DNA of 64,000 nt from CALMEH01 sp031409875 (GTDB taxonomy: Bacteria > Acidobacteriota > Blastocatellia > Pyrinomonadales > Pyrinomonadaceae), in NCBI GenBank assembly GCA_031409875.1, contig JANNYB010000237.1:8988-72987 (forward strand). Direction: 5' to 3'. The notes below the pieces were generated by a model. The model saw only the letters and a list, made by a program, of their open reading frames with translations, did not search any database and had not been told where the DNA came from. The translations under genes were made by a program, and so were the position numbers. Positions 25,051-34,843 of the stretch are shown here, piece by piece. Every line of letters starts with the position of its first letter. The first letter of the stretch is position 1.

Positions 25051-27906
25051 TTACGGAATCGGTCTGCCGTCCCAATCGCCGACGATTGGTTGATCGGTAT
25101 TGATTGCGCCGAAAACGAATTGCCGCGCAATCGAAACATTGTCGTTTGAGAGGAAAAACTCGGCTGTCGAAGTGCGCCAAACGCCGATTGTGTCTGTGCC
25201 GTTGCCGTCAAAATCTCCGGCAGTCGGTAAATCGCCGTTTGTGCCGAAGAATGCGACAAAATCAATCGTCGGATTTGCGGCGTTTGAATTGGTCAAAAAG
25301 AATTGACCGACACTCGGACGGAAAACGCCGATTGTATCAATGCCGTCGGCGTTCCAATCGCCCGCGATTGGCAAATCTCCGGCAACGCCGAATTGTTGCG
25401 TAACATTTACGGCTTGCGCGTTTGCCGTGTTGGTCAGGAAAAATTGTCCGGTGCTTGGGCGGAAAGTTCCGGCAGTATCAACGCCGTCGCCGTCCCAATC
25501 GCCAACGACGGGCAAATCTCCGGCGAGTCCGAAATTAAAGGTTATCGCGGGAATATTTCCAATCGGGAAATTGACGTTTCGCGTTTTCCACGCGCCGTTG
25601 GTAAATGTTCCGGTCGTGTCAATTCCATCGCCGTCAAAATCTCCCGAAACGCCTCTCGCGCCCGAAAGCGGCGAAGTAAATGGCAAAGTTTGCGTAGTGA
25701 TATTGGTGGTTGATTGCGAAACTTGAAAAGCAATATTCGGACGGAAAACACCGACAGAATCAAGTCGCGTATCGAGAATTTTCGCCGCAAAACCATCGTC
25801 GTTATTTGATGTTGATTTTATCGGCGCGAACGGTAATTGGGCAGTTGTTGCCAAATTTGTCGAAGCCGTATCGCCGGTAACGTAGATAAAATTGCCTTTG
25901 ACGGCAATGCCCTCGCCGTTGTCGTTGCCGTTGCCGCCAATGTAGCTTGATGAAATTATTCCGCGTCCGCCGAATTTTAATTTGGTAACGAAAGCATCGC
26001 GCACGCCTGCTCGTGTCGCTTGGAAAGGCAAAGCCAGCGGAAAATTATTTGAAAGCGTGCTTCCCGTAACGTAAATCGAACCTGTGCTGTCGAGTGCGAC
26101 ATTGTTTGCTTGGTCTTGGTCTGCGCCGCCCAAAAAACTCGAATTAGCGAGGGATGCGCCCGTTGAACTCAAAACCGTAACAAATCCTTCGTTGATTTGA
26201 TTGGTCGAATCAAAAGCATTAAGAAGCGGAAAATTGCTCGAACCTGTCAAACCGACAACAACTGCTTGATTGCTTGAATTTACGGCAATTCCGTTGCCTT
26301 GGTCGGTGCCGACACCACCGAGATAAGTTGAATAAATCAACGAATCATTGCCGCTCAAAGTCGGGTTAAATTTCGCCACCCAAGCGTCTGTGCCGCCGCC
26401 GCTGTTTGGTTGAAAAGCGGTTTTGGTCGGGAAATTTCCGCCTTTTGTAAGACCTGTCAGATAAGCATTGTTTGATGAATCCAAAGCGATTGAAAATGCT
26501 GAGTCTTGTGTAAGATTGCCACCAATACAAGTTGAATAGGTAATATCGCTTCCAGATTGATTCAACACGGTTAAGAAAGAATCCTCACTTTCTAATGATT
26601 GAAAACCGCCGCAACCTTGGTATCTATTTTTGGTCGGAAAAGCCGAATTTGAATATGTTGAGCCGGTAACGTAAGCCTTTCCATTGACATCAACCGCCAC
26701 ATCAAAACCTTGGTCAAAATCAGTTCCGCCCAAAAAGGTTGAATAAACAAGTCCGCCTGTAGAATTAAGTTTGGCGGCAAAAACATCGGCAAAATTTAGA
26801 ACTCCGTGAACCGTATCATACGCGCCCGAAGTCGTCGGGAAAAAGTGCGATGCAATGCCCGTAACAAAAGCATTATTGTTTGCGTCCAAAGCAATTCCAC
26901 GAGCCGTGTCGTTGCCGTTGCCTTCGAGAATCGTGATATAAACAAAATCCGAACCTTGCGGATTGATTTTGGCGATATATGCGCCGTCCACATCATTTTC
27001 ATCGCGGGTTTCGCCGTGAAAATTCAGCGAAGCGGTTTCGCCTGTGATGTAGGCATTGCCTTGTGCGTCCGCCGCAACTTCAAAAGTATCGTCAAAAGCC
27101 GTGCCGCCGATATAAGTCAAATAATTCAAAGCCGGATCAATCGTGAGCGGTTGCGATTTATCATATTCGCCGAGTGCAAAAGATATTTGCACGTTTTCGT
27201 TGATGACATATTTTGATTCAATTTCGCGCTTTTGTCCGTCAATTATTTGATATGCAAACGGTTTTTGTTGGACGAGTTCGGTGTTTTCGGTTTTGACGAT
27301 TAAATTTCCGGCTTCATCAATCGAAAGATTTTCCGCGCCTTCAAAATTCAAGCCGATTTGATTTGCGTCCGCGTTTGGCGCGACCGTGAAATCGTATTCG
27401 AGTTGTTTGTTCGCGTTGCTGTAAAAGACGGCATCAATGCCTTCGTAAAGATTTTTGTAATTAACTTTTCGATAATTCGACAAATTCTCCAAACGCTTTT
27501 TGCCAATATAATAATTGGTTTTCGTAATCGTTTCGGTGTCGCCCGAAACTGTCGTTTTCGCGTTTGCGCCGACAAATTGCATCTTCAAAATGTCTGATTT
27601 GGTCTTTGTAATTTTGCCTTTTGTTTCTTCGACTGTTTCAATTTTGCGCTTTAATTGAAAAACGGCTTCGGTTTCCATCAAATAAACCGTGTAACCGCTG
27701 CCGCGTGAAATAAATTTCGCCGCCGCGTCAGTTTGACCTTTGTTTTCTTCAAAGATTAAAGACATTTTGCCGTAATCTTTTTTCGTGTTTGAAACATTTT
27801 GCGTTTTAAATATGTTCTCCGCCGATGCTTGAATATTTTCTTTACCGAACACGATAAACGAAATAACCAAACTCAATAATGTAACTGCCGATAATAAACT
27901 TCTCAT
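25051..27906 (-). CDS. Exported SBBP-repeat protein with C-terminal FG-GAP/VCBS-like repeats
   Basis: 951 aa; signal peptide 1-24. Residues ~45-260 form the conserved N-terminal domain that precedes SBBP repeats (FEENKGQTD, YEGIDAVFYSN, YDFTVAPNAD). About eight SBBP repeats follow (YSTYLGG...D..AVDS..N.YVTG). The last ~220 residues are five tandem ~44-aa units with GDWDGDGxDT and FRPSxGQFFLTN, acidic loops typical of calcium-binding FG-GAP-type blades. Predicted surface or secreted structural protein; function unknown. Confidence 0.85.
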   Translation of the reverse strand: MRSLLSAVTLLSLVISFIVFGKENIQASAENIFKTQNVSNTKKDYGKMSLIFEENKGQTDAAAKFISRGSGYTVYLMETEAVFQLKRKIETVEETKGKITKTKSDILKMQFVGANAKTTVSGDTETITKTNYYIGKKRLENLSNYRKVNYKNLYEGIDAVFYSNANKQLEYDFTVAPNADANQIGLNFEGAENLSIDEAGNLIVKTENTELVQQKPFAYQIIDGQKREIESKYVINENVQISFALGEYDKSQPLTIDPALNYLTYIGGTAFDDTFEVAADAQGNAYITGETASLNFHGETRDENDVDGAYIAKINPQGSDFVYITILEGNGNDTARGIALDANNNAFVTGIASHFFPTTSGAYDTVHGVLNFADVFAAKLNSTGGLVYSTFLGGTDFDQGFDVAVDVNGKAYVTGSTYSNSAFPTKNRYQGCGGFQSLESEDSFLTVLNQSGSDITYSTCIGGNLTQDSAFSIALDSSNNAYLTGLTKGGNFPTKTAFQPNSGGGTDAWVAKFNPTLSGNDSLIYSTYLGGVGTDQGNGIAVNSSNQAVVVGLTGSSNFPLLNAFDSTNQINEGFVTVLSSTGASLANSSFLGGADQDQANNVALDSTGSIYVTGSTLSNNFPLALPFQATRAGVRDAFVTKLKFGGRGIISSSYIGGNGNDNGEGIAVKGNFIYVTGDTASTNLATTAQLPFAPIKSTSNNDDGFAAKILDTRLDSVGVFRPNIAFQVSQSTTNITTQTLPFTSPLSGARGVSGDFDGDGIDTTGTFTNGAWKTRNVNFPIGNIPAITFNFGLAGDLPVVGDWDGDGVDTAGTFRPSTGQFFLTNTANAQAVNVTQQFGVAGDLPIAGDWNADGIDTIGVFRPSVGQFFLTNSNAANPTIDFVAFFGTNGDLPTAGDFDGNGTDTIGVWRTSTAEFFLSNDNVSIARQFVFGAINTDQPIVGDWDGRPIP

Positions 27907-28311
27907 CTTTTTAAGTTCTCCAATTTGTATGTTTTTTATTTAGGAATTTTTTCCCGTATAACCATTTAAGCCGAGAAGCTATGAGAAAATCTTTAGAAAA
28001 TTCTGAAGGTTTCGTGAAAGTTTTTTGATAAAATTATGAGAAAGTTATGAAGAGAATTATTCGGACAGAATTATTATTTAAGTTTGGAGTTCCAACTATT
28101 AAGCACTTGAGTAAAAGTATTGCGGCATTTTCGCTTAACGTAGAACAGGCTGTTAGCCTGTTCAAACAGACTAACAGTCTGTTTTACGTTTTCCGCAAAA
28201 TGTCTGGTTATTTCTACTCACCTGCTTAGTTGGGATTTCGCCAGCGAAGCGTAGCGAAATCAAAACGCCAACTGAAGTTGGAACTCCAAACTATTACTGA
28301 AATGTATAATT
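27907..28311. other. Intergenic region with a 212-bp palindromic element
   Basis: No supported gene. 27907-28030 is the SBBP gene leader. 28081-28097 (AGTTTGGAGTTCCAACT) and 28276-28292 are perfect inverted arms of a 212-bp element. Inside is a second palindrome (GAACAGGCTGTTAGCCTGTTC and an AACAGACT..AGTCTGTT pair at ~28142-28190). Looks like a non-autonomous insertion downstream of the TolB regulator gene. Confidence 0.7.
28081..28292. repeat. 212-bp element bounded by 17-bp perfect inverted repeats
   Basis: Arms at 28081-28097 and 28276-28292 are identical inverted copies. The interior has nested hairpins and no coding sequence. No clear target-site duplication can be assigned by eye. Confidence 0.75.
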
Positions 28312-30501
28312 TTATTTGTTTAATTCGGCGAGCAAAATACTGCTGGCGTTTTGGTCGGTTTGGGCGTAGAGAATTGTTTTGCCGTCGTCCGTTGCGCTTA
28401 AGCCGGAACTGAATAAAATCGGTGTTTTATCAGTCAGCGCGAGTTCTTTGGTTTGCCTGTTTATAAAATCATAAAACTTAATTTTATACGGCGGATTTGA
28501 CGAATAGGCGATGTAGTAAATTCCGTTTTTGGTAACTGTCCACGAACGCCGAAACGCGGCTTCGGAAAGTTCCGCAACGGGCAATTCTTCGCCGCTTTCG
28601 AGCGAAACGCGCCATAATCCGATGCCGTTTGGTTTTGAGTAATAAATTGATTTGCCGTCCGGCGCGGCGAACGATTCAAACGCGCCTTGTTTGGTGATTT
28701 GGACAGCTTCGCCGTTGCCGTCCGATGCAATTTTCCAAAGTTGGAGTTCGCCCGTCCGGTTGGTGGCGAAATAGATAAATGCGCCGTCTGCGCTCCACGT
28801 TGGGAGAATATTGTTTTTTCCATCGCCGCTAATCAAACGTCGCGGTGTGCCGCCTTCGACAGAAATGACGAAAATTTCGTCATTTTGCGAACCATAGACA
28901 ATAAATTTACCGTCGGGCGAAAAACGCGGACTGCCGACATTGGTCGGCGAAGTCGTCAGTTGGCGTTGGTTTTTTCCGCTTGCGTCGGCAATCCAAACTT
29001 CGCCGTTGCCGGTTCGGTCGGAAACAAAAACGACGCGCTTTCCATCGGGCGAAAATTGTTGGCTGTGTTCAAATGTGACGGATTCGATAAATTTGCGCGA
29101 CGGCGTATTTTGCTGACCGATTTGCCAAATATTTACGTCTTCCACTTCGTCAATAAAAGCAATATTGCGTCCGTCGGGCGAAACTGCGGTGTTGCGGATA
29201 TTTTTGCTGTTCGTGGAAATCAGTTGCGGTTTGTCCGCGCCTTTCGCCGCAATTTGCCACAGATTTGGCTGATTATTTGAGCGCATCGAAACAAAAATAA
29301 TATTTTGCCCGTCCGCGCTCCAAGCCAAACTGCGAATTATAGTTTTATCAAAAGTCATCTGCCGCGCCGCGCCGCCGTTCGTCGGAATGATAAATAATTC
29401 CTGCATTACATTATCAAAAGAGCGCAAAAAAGCCACGTTTGCACCATCTGGCGAAAAACGCGGGGTGTTGTCAACTATTTTTTCCGTCGGCGAAGTTAGT
29501 TGCCGTCGTTCGCCGGTTTGCCAATCGAGCAGAAAAATCCCGACTGAATTTTCTGCCGAATTTTTGTCCACAATGGCGAGAAAATTGCCGTCGGGCGCAA
29601 AAGAAATGCTGGCACGTCCCGAACTTACCTCGCCGATTTTGCGTTCTGCGCCGCCCATTGCCGAAATCAAAATTACTTCGTCGTGTGTTTTAAAAGAACG
29701 CACAAAGGCAATCGAACGATTATCGGGCGAAAATATCGGATTGCTTTCATCTTCCGCCGTATTGGTCAAACGCACGGGTTCGCCCGCGCCGATAAGTTTT
29801 ACATAAACATCAAAATTCTCGCCTTCGCCGCCGTTCCAAACAAAAACGATTTGTTTGCTGTCGGGCGAAAAAGCCGGCATTTCTTCGCGTCCGGGCAAAC
29901 CTGAAAACGGCGCGATTTTGGTGAACATAATTATTTTCGGTTCGGAATTGCGGAAAAAATATTGATACGCCGCCAAAGCAATCGCCGCACACAACGCCGT
30001 GCCGAGCGCAAATAAAAGCCAAGAGCGCGGACGTTTTACTTGTGCCGGAGGCAATGCGAGCGGCATTGAAGGTTGAATTTCTTGCGCGTCATCAACCGAA
30101 ATTGTTTCCTCGATGCGGAAATGCTGTAAAGTTTCTTCTTCAATGACGAGCGCGGTTGGCGAGTTTTCGATTCTCGTAACGACAGGCAAAAAACGATAAC
30201 CGCGTTTCGGCAAAGTTTCGATAATTAGTTCGTGGTTGCCGCTCGCGGCTTCGAGTTTTTTCCGCAGACGTGAAATGTTCTGCGTCATCGTGCCTTCTTC
30301 GATAAAAGTATCTTTCCAAACTGCGTCGAGCAAATCATCTTTTTCGATGACGTTTCCGGCATTCTCGACAAAGAAAAAAAGCACTTCAAATTCCTTCAAC
30401 GTCAGGGCAACGGGCTTGCCTTCGCGCCACAAAAGACGATTTTGTGCGTCGAGCCGAAACCCGCCGAAATCGAAAAACGCTTTGTTTCGAGCAATTTGCA
30501 T
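28312..30501 (-). CDS. Winged-helix / TolB-PD40 propeller membrane protein (CadC-like)
   Basis: 729 aa. Residues ~1-110 are a Trans_reg_C winged helix (LTLKEFEVLFFFVENAGNVI, MTQNISRLRKKLEA, LPKRGYRF). One transmembrane helix lies at ~160-182 (WLLFALGTALCAAIALAAYQY). Then ~500 residues hold PD40/TolB repeats, each with a phrase like PRFSPDGKFIVY or PTWSADGAFIYF. The architecture is common in Acidobacteriota: a cytoplasmic DNA-binding head and a periplasmic propeller sensor. Targets unknown; faces divergently the small CxxC gene. Confidence 0.88.
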   Translation of the reverse strand: MQIARNKAFFDFGGFRLDAQNRLLWREGKPVALTLKEFEVLFFFVENAGNVIEKDDLLDAVWKDTFIEEGTMTQNISRLRKKLEAASGNHELIIETLPKRGYRFLPVVTRIENSPTALVIEEETLQHFRIEETISVDDAQEIQPSMPLALPPAQVKRPRSWLLFALGTALCAAIALAAYQYFFRNSEPKIIMFTKIAPFSGLPGREEMPAFSPDSKQIVFVWNGGEGENFDVYVKLIGAGEPVRLTNTAEDESNPIFSPDNRSIAFVRSFKTHDEVILISAMGGAERKIGEVSSGRASISFAPDGNFLAIVDKNSAENSVGIFLLDWQTGERRQLTSPTEKIVDNTPRFSPDGANVAFLRSFDNVMQELFIIPTNGGAARQMTFDKTIIRSLAWSADGQNIIFVSMRSNNQPNLWQIAAKGADKPQLISTNSKNIRNTAVSPDGRNIAFIDEVEDVNIWQIGQQNTPSRKFIESVTFEHSQQFSPDGKRVVFVSDRTGNGEVWIADASGKNQRQLTTSPTNVGSPRFSPDGKFIVYGSQNDEIFVISVEGGTPRRLISGDGKNNILPTWSADGAFIYFATNRTGELQLWKIASDGNGEAVQITKQGAFESFAAPDGKSIYYSKPNGIGLWRVSLESGEELPVAELSEAAFRRSWTVTKNGIYYIAYSSNPPYKIKFYDFINRQTKELALTDKTPILFSSGLSATDDGKTILYAQTDQNASSILLAELNK

Positions 30502-30625
30502 CGTGTCAGAAATTTGTCAGAAAAATCTCCGGCAATAGTCAGGACTTTTTTTACCGACCTTTTGTAAGTTAGTTGCTGTCGCCAAGAAATTAACTGAAAG
30601 CGATTCTGATTTTAACCGAGAAACA

Positions 30626-30925
30626 ATGGAAATCAAACGTAAAACCGAAGTTTTTGTCCGCACTAAACGGCGATTCGTGATTCACCAATCCGAATCGGCG
30701 GAACAGATTTTTTGTCCGAACTGCAATGAACTGATGCTCGCGGCTGAAACGGCTGCCGCGTTATTCGGAATTAACCGCCGCGCTGTCTATCAAATTATTG
30801 AACATTCTGCGGCACATTTTGCCGAAACAGTTGAAGGCGCGGTGATGGTTTGTCCGTCATCGCTTGCCGATTTTTTAGACCGCGAAACCAAACAATTAAC
30901 CACCGAGGCAACCGACGAATTTTAG
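30626..30925 (+). CDS. Small CxxC / helix-turn-helix protein, unknown
   Basis: 99 aa. A single CPNC pair (residues ~31-34) is followed by LMLAAETAAALFGINRRAVYQII, which looks like an excisionase/MerR-type helix-turn-helix. A later Cys is in VCPSS. Possibly a small DNA-binding protein. It is divergent from the TolB regulator (124 bp apart). Not assigned to a named family. Confidence 0.6.
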   Translation: MEIKRKTEVFVRTKRRFVIHQSESAEQIFCPNCNELMLAAETAAALFGINRRAVYQIIEHSAAHFAETVEGAVMVCPSSLADFLDRETKQLTTEATDEF

Positions 30926-30931
30926 ATATTT

Positions 30932-31078
30932 AGGAACAGGTAAAAAATAACTTATAAGAGTTTGCATTTCGTTCAGAGTCCACTCTTCAGCGTGTTTCCG
31001 TCAGCGAAGCGCGACGGAAAAGCAAACTAAAGTTTGGACTCTGAACGAAGCGTTATAAGTCATTTTTTACACATTCCT
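30932..31078. repeat. Inverted repeat element (~147 bp)
   Basis: The outer arm GTAAAAAATAACTTATAA (30940-30957) pairs with TTATAAGTCATTTTTTAC (31053-31070), one mismatch. The inner arm CGTTCAGAGTCCA (30970-30982) pairs with TGGACTCTGAACG (31036-31048). The centre contains a CGTTTCCGTC..GACGGAA hairpin. It fills the gap before the CSLREA gene. Confidence 0.75.
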
Positions 31079-31116
31079 TAGCAGAAATTGAAAAACACAA
31101 ACAGGAGATTAGAGAA

Positions 31117-31908
31117 ATGAAAAACATATTTAGATTGACGATTCAAGCGATTTTAACAGTAAGTTTATTAACGATTTTGGCAGTCGTGTCAGCAAGCGCG
31201 GCGACGCGCAAGGTAACGAAAACTTCGGACACTAATGACGGTGTTTGTAACGCCGATTGTTCATTGCGCGAAGCGATTGCGGTTGCCTCAAACGACGACT
31301 TGATTGTTTTTGCTTCACCGCTTTTTGATGCGCCTCAAATTATCAGTTTGGGATCGCAATTGTTCGTCAACAAAAAAATAACGATTAACGGCAAAGGCGC
31401 AAATCTTCTGAGTATTCGGTCGGGCGCAGTCGGTTTTCGCGTGTTTGCCATCAGTTCGCCCGGCTATTTGACGTTGACGGGAACGACTATCCGCGACGGC
31501 AACGATTCAGATGAAGGCGGCGCATTTTTCGTCAATCAGTCTGCCAAACTCTATTTGACTGACTGTTTTATAACCGGAAATAAATCGGACATTGCCGGCA
31601 GCGCGATTGAAATGCGTTTTTCTTCGACGGTCAGCATTGACCGCACGACGATTTCAGCAAACGAAGTAACGACTGCGAGCAGCAGCACCGAAAGCGGCGT
31701 GATTCACAATGTTGGCGGCAGTTTATTTATTCAGTCTTCAACAATTTCGGGCAATTTCAGCGCGTTGGGAACAGGCGGAATTTGGTCAAATCACACGCTT
31801 GCAATCGGCAATTCGACAATTGTAAATAACACGGCAAGCGGCATTGTTACTGCCGGTGGAACAGCGACGATTCAGAGTTCGATTGTTGCTTTTCAGATTT
31901 TTTACTAA
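31117..31908 (+). pseudogene. CSLREA-domain exported protein, 3' end cut off by the prophage
   Basis: 263 codons. Signal peptide 1-28, then NADCSLREAIAVA, the CSLREA motif, then beta-helix repeats. Family members normally continue past the SSIVA segment (typically SIVAGN... plus several hundred residues, and often a sorting domain). Here the frame runs after Ala258 into FQIFY-stop, and those codons belong to the repeat array that starts at ~31884. I therefore read it as a host gene split by insertion of the Mu-like phage; the 3' part should lie beyond the right end of the phage. Confidence 0.7.
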
Positions 31909-31968
31909 ACGTTTTCACATCTTTTACTAAACAGACGCTTCCGACCGTTTCCACATCTTTTACTAAAC
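31884..31968. repeat. Three direct repeats at the prophage end (putative transposase-binding sites)
   Basis: 21-bp copies at 31890-31910 (TTTTCAGATTTTTTACTAAAC), 31912-31932 (TTTTCACATCTTTTACTAAAC) and 31948-31968 (TTTCCACATCTTTTACTAAAC), spaced 22 and 36 bp. The first begins just after a TGT at 31884-31886. Transposable phages and Tn7-like elements have TG(T)-starting ends with two to four such sites bound by the transposase. Position at the tail-fibre end equals Mu attR. A 9-bp inverted pair at 31970-31978 and 32020-32028 lies just inside. Confidence 0.65.
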
Positions 31969-32047
31969 AGGCTTCAATTTAATGTCAAAAAGCCTTTAAA
32001 ATCAACTCATTAACATCTCATTGAAGCCGTCTTGAATCTGCTTTGAA

Positions 32048-34843
32048 TTATCCTTCTACTTCGACAATCCAAGTATCTCCGCTAGTAACGCCTGCGCCGC
32101 CGATTTCGGTAACGATAACGGTGTCATCGAAGCCGACGGCAATGTCGGAGAGTTTGCGTAGAACTTTGGTTGTTGCGTCGTAAGCGCGTGCATCAACGTA
32201 ACGCACCGGCACGGCTAATTCATTATCAAATCGTCCGTTCGGATTTGTGCCGTCGGCTGTTTTTGAGTATTTGATTCTCGGTCGTCGTCGGTTGATGTAG
32301 TTTTTGAGTGTCGGCGCGGAAACTCCGTTTGGAGTAACTTTGTGAATTAAGGCTTTATCCGGCGTGGACGGTTCTATCGTGGATGAGAGAATGATTGCGC
32401 CGTCGCGGTGAATGTAAAGAGCTTTTGTTGTTGCGGGCGAATTGTAACGCACAATGATTCGGGTTTCCAAATCGTTTCCGTCTTCATCATAGACTTCAAC
32501 CATTTTCGATAAAATAGGTTTCGAGGTCTTAAGGTTGAAAAAGCTAATGCGTAATTCGCGTTTGTCGCCAACACCGGCGACGGCGAAAAATCGCTCCGGC
32601 TCGACGGCAACCCAATCGCCGCCGTCAAATCTTATTTCTACCTTTAAATTTGAACTATTCCACGTTCCAATCAAGCTCATCAAGTATCCGACAACATCCC
32701 AACTTGCATCGTAATCATCCACAATGAACTGCACGAAAGTCGAATTGTCGGAAATTGTGATCGCCGGGTTTCCCTCAAAACTCGTAGCAATTAAACCGCC
32801 TTGCACGGACGCATAGATTTTTGATTTGGCATTTGAAAATTCGCCTTGACCGGCAATGAAAACCGCTTTGTTATTCGGCAAATCGTCTGCGCCGAGCGTC
32901 GAACAAAACCCTGAATCCTGCACCGGCGGAAACGTCGCGTCCCACGATTGCCAGTTGATTCTGTCCGATGTCAGCGAGTTGATTTCAAAGGTTTTTAGTT
33001 CCCAAATTTTCGCTTTCTGCCTGTCAGAATCTTTGGTCAAAAGTCCGCCGACAAGAAGCGGACGACCGTTGACATTCGCCATTCCAAAACGGCTCAAAGG
33101 AAGTTGTTTGTCGGGCGTATCGCCGAAAGGTGCGGCAATGCTGATCTCGGTAAATTGTGCCGACGTGCGGTTGAAAATATATGTTCGTCCGCTCGATGAA
33201 ACGCCGGGCTGGAAATTGACCAAAACGAACTCGTTTGTTTTGTAAAAACAGCCTGCCGCATAATCCAAATGAAGCGTTGGAATCGCGCCCGAAACGCCCA
33301 ATTCGGTGAATGTGTGCGTTGTCGTATCGAACTCCCAAAAGTCTGCTTCATCGCCCGATAGTTCGCGCCGAATTGCCACGACAAAGATTTTATTGTCAGC
33401 AATCAAATCGCCGAAAAATTGAATGCCGGTCGGCTTTGTCGTCGTGATTTCGGTAACGACTGCGGTTACACAATTAACCCGAAAAACTTGCGGAGTCGTA
33501 TCGGCTTCGCTTCCGGCGATGAGCAAAACATTTGTGCCGTCGCCATAGCTGAAAGCCGCAGGACGTTCCGTTGGCGGAATCGCCGCGCCCGATGGCGTTC
33601 GCGGCGTGAGCGTGTCGTTGGTTACGTCGTAGGTTTGCCAGTCGGATAGTTTCGTAAAATTATCCGAAGCCAATCCGCCGAAAATTTCAATATATTGACC
33701 GTTTCGAGCGGCGCAAGCCGGACGTGCGCGACCGGAAGCAAACGACGCGCTTTTTTCGACAAAATCCGTAAATCCGTCCGCCGCGATTTGAGTTATATTG
33801 CTAAGAATCAAATCAGTTTCAGTTTTGACGTTCGACGGCGTAACAACGGATTGAGCAAACCGCGCCGCGACCGTATTGTCTTTGAAATTTTGCGGCAAAA
33901 TCGCCACTTCCGTGTCACCGAAATTCACAAACCCACCGATCTCGATTTCAACATACGGAACTCCCGCCGCCACTCCGCCCGTCGCCGGAATTTTCGACGT
34001 ATTCGGGTCAGTCAACACGAGTTTCGGATTTTTGTAGCGAATGTCCGGCATTTCGCGCAATGCAACGAGTTGGCGTTCGTGCGCCGAAAGAATATCGCCA
34101 AGTGTGCGAATCGAGCCGAATATATGAGATAAATCAATCGGCTGACTCGTAATCTTCTCGACAGTAATGACGCGCCGCGTGAGCTTCGCCAGATCAACTT
34201 TTGTTTGCCCGTTGGTTTCGTTCAATGATTGCAAAGTCAAAATCAACTCGCGCATATCAAGAACGTCCGCCGGACGAATTGCCGCCGCTCCGGGCGCAAC
34301 CGCAATCAAATATAACGGCACTTCGTTTGATGCCAACGTCGGCGGAGTCGGCACGGCGGCTGGCGTTCCGGTTTTGATTTGGACGACAGATCGCCAATGC
34401 TTTTCCGTCGGCGCATTTATATTTTGCGGCGGATAGGGCGCGACATTGTTTGAAAATTCTTCCGATGTGCGAAGGCGCACAAACGGAATCAAATCAAGTT
34501 CCGCGTCAATTTCATCGTCCAAAACGGCAACGACCAAATCAAGACGAGGAAAAGTCGAATGCGCGGCGGCAATATTTACTGTCGTATCCAACAGTAAATC
34601 AAAGGAAACGCCGTCCGATTCATAAACTCGTCCGGGTTTATTGACGGTCAGCGTAAAGGCATTTCCTGCGCCGAGCGCGTAGGAAAATCCGGCAACCTGT
34701 CTTTGAGAATTTAAGAAATCGTGCGTCAAATCAGACAGTCGCAGATGAAAAAATTCCTGCGCTTTCATTAAATCCTGCGGTTTGCTGACTTGACCGAAAT
34801 TATTACCGCTCTGCGTTATTTGTTGGACTAATCGTTGTTTCAT
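32048..34843 (-). CDS. Large phage tail/fibre protein with Kelch-like propeller
   Basis: 931 aa. Residues ~1-330 resemble the N-terminal region of large baseplate-attached tail proteins (FSYALGAGNAFTL, YLIAVAPGAAAIRPADVLDMR). Residues ~355-650 hold Kelch-like blades (YIEIFGGLASDNF, LLIAGSEADTTPQVF, RPLLVGGLLTK), a possible receptor-binding propeller. The C-terminus is beta-rich. Last gene of the structural operon, next to the phage end, where tail-fibre genes sit in Mu-like phages. Not assigned to a named fibre family. Confidence 0.65.
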   Translation of the reverse strand: MKQRLVQQITQSGNNFGQVSKPQDLMKAQEFFHLRLSDLTHDFLNSQRQVAGFSYALGAGNAFTLTVNKPGRVYESDGVSFDLLLDTTVNIAAAHSTFPRLDLVVAVLDDEIDAELDLIPFVRLRTSEEFSNNVAPYPPQNINAPTEKHWRSVVQIKTGTPAAVPTPPTLASNEVPLYLIAVAPGAAAIRPADVLDMRELILTLQSLNETNGQTKVDLAKLTRRVITVEKITSQPIDLSHIFGSIRTLGDILSAHERQLVALREMPDIRYKNPKLVLTDPNTSKIPATGGVAAGVPYVEIEIGGFVNFGDTEVAILPQNFKDNTVAARFAQSVVTPSNVKTETDLILSNITQIAADGFTDFVEKSASFASGRARPACAARNGQYIEIFGGLASDNFTKLSDWQTYDVTNDTLTPRTPSGAAIPPTERPAAFSYGDGTNVLLIAGSEADTTPQVFRVNCVTAVVTEITTTKPTGIQFFGDLIADNKIFVVAIRRELSGDEADFWEFDTTTHTFTELGVSGAIPTLHLDYAAGCFYKTNEFVLVNFQPGVSSSGRTYIFNRTSAQFTEISIAAPFGDTPDKQLPLSRFGMANVNGRPLLVGGLLTKDSDRQKAKIWELKTFEINSLTSDRINWQSWDATFPPVQDSGFCSTLGADDLPNNKAVFIAGQGEFSNAKSKIYASVQGGLIATSFEGNPAITISDNSTFVQFIVDDYDASWDVVGYLMSLIGTWNSSNLKVEIRFDGGDWVAVEPERFFAVAGVGDKRELRISFFNLKTSKPILSKMVEVYDEDGNDLETRIIVRYNSPATTKALYIHRDGAIILSSTIEPSTPDKALIHKVTPNGVSAPTLKNYINRRRPRIKYSKTADGTNPNGRFDNELAVPVRYVDARAYDATTKVLRKLSDIAVGFDDTVIVTEIGGAGVTSGDTWIVEVEG

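Noticed and set aside
28142..28190. GAACAGGCTGTTAGCCTGTTC / ACAGACTAACAGTCTGT as a CRISPR-like or operator array.
   Set aside because: These are two adjacent different palindromes inside a single inverted-repeat element, not regularly spaced direct repeats.
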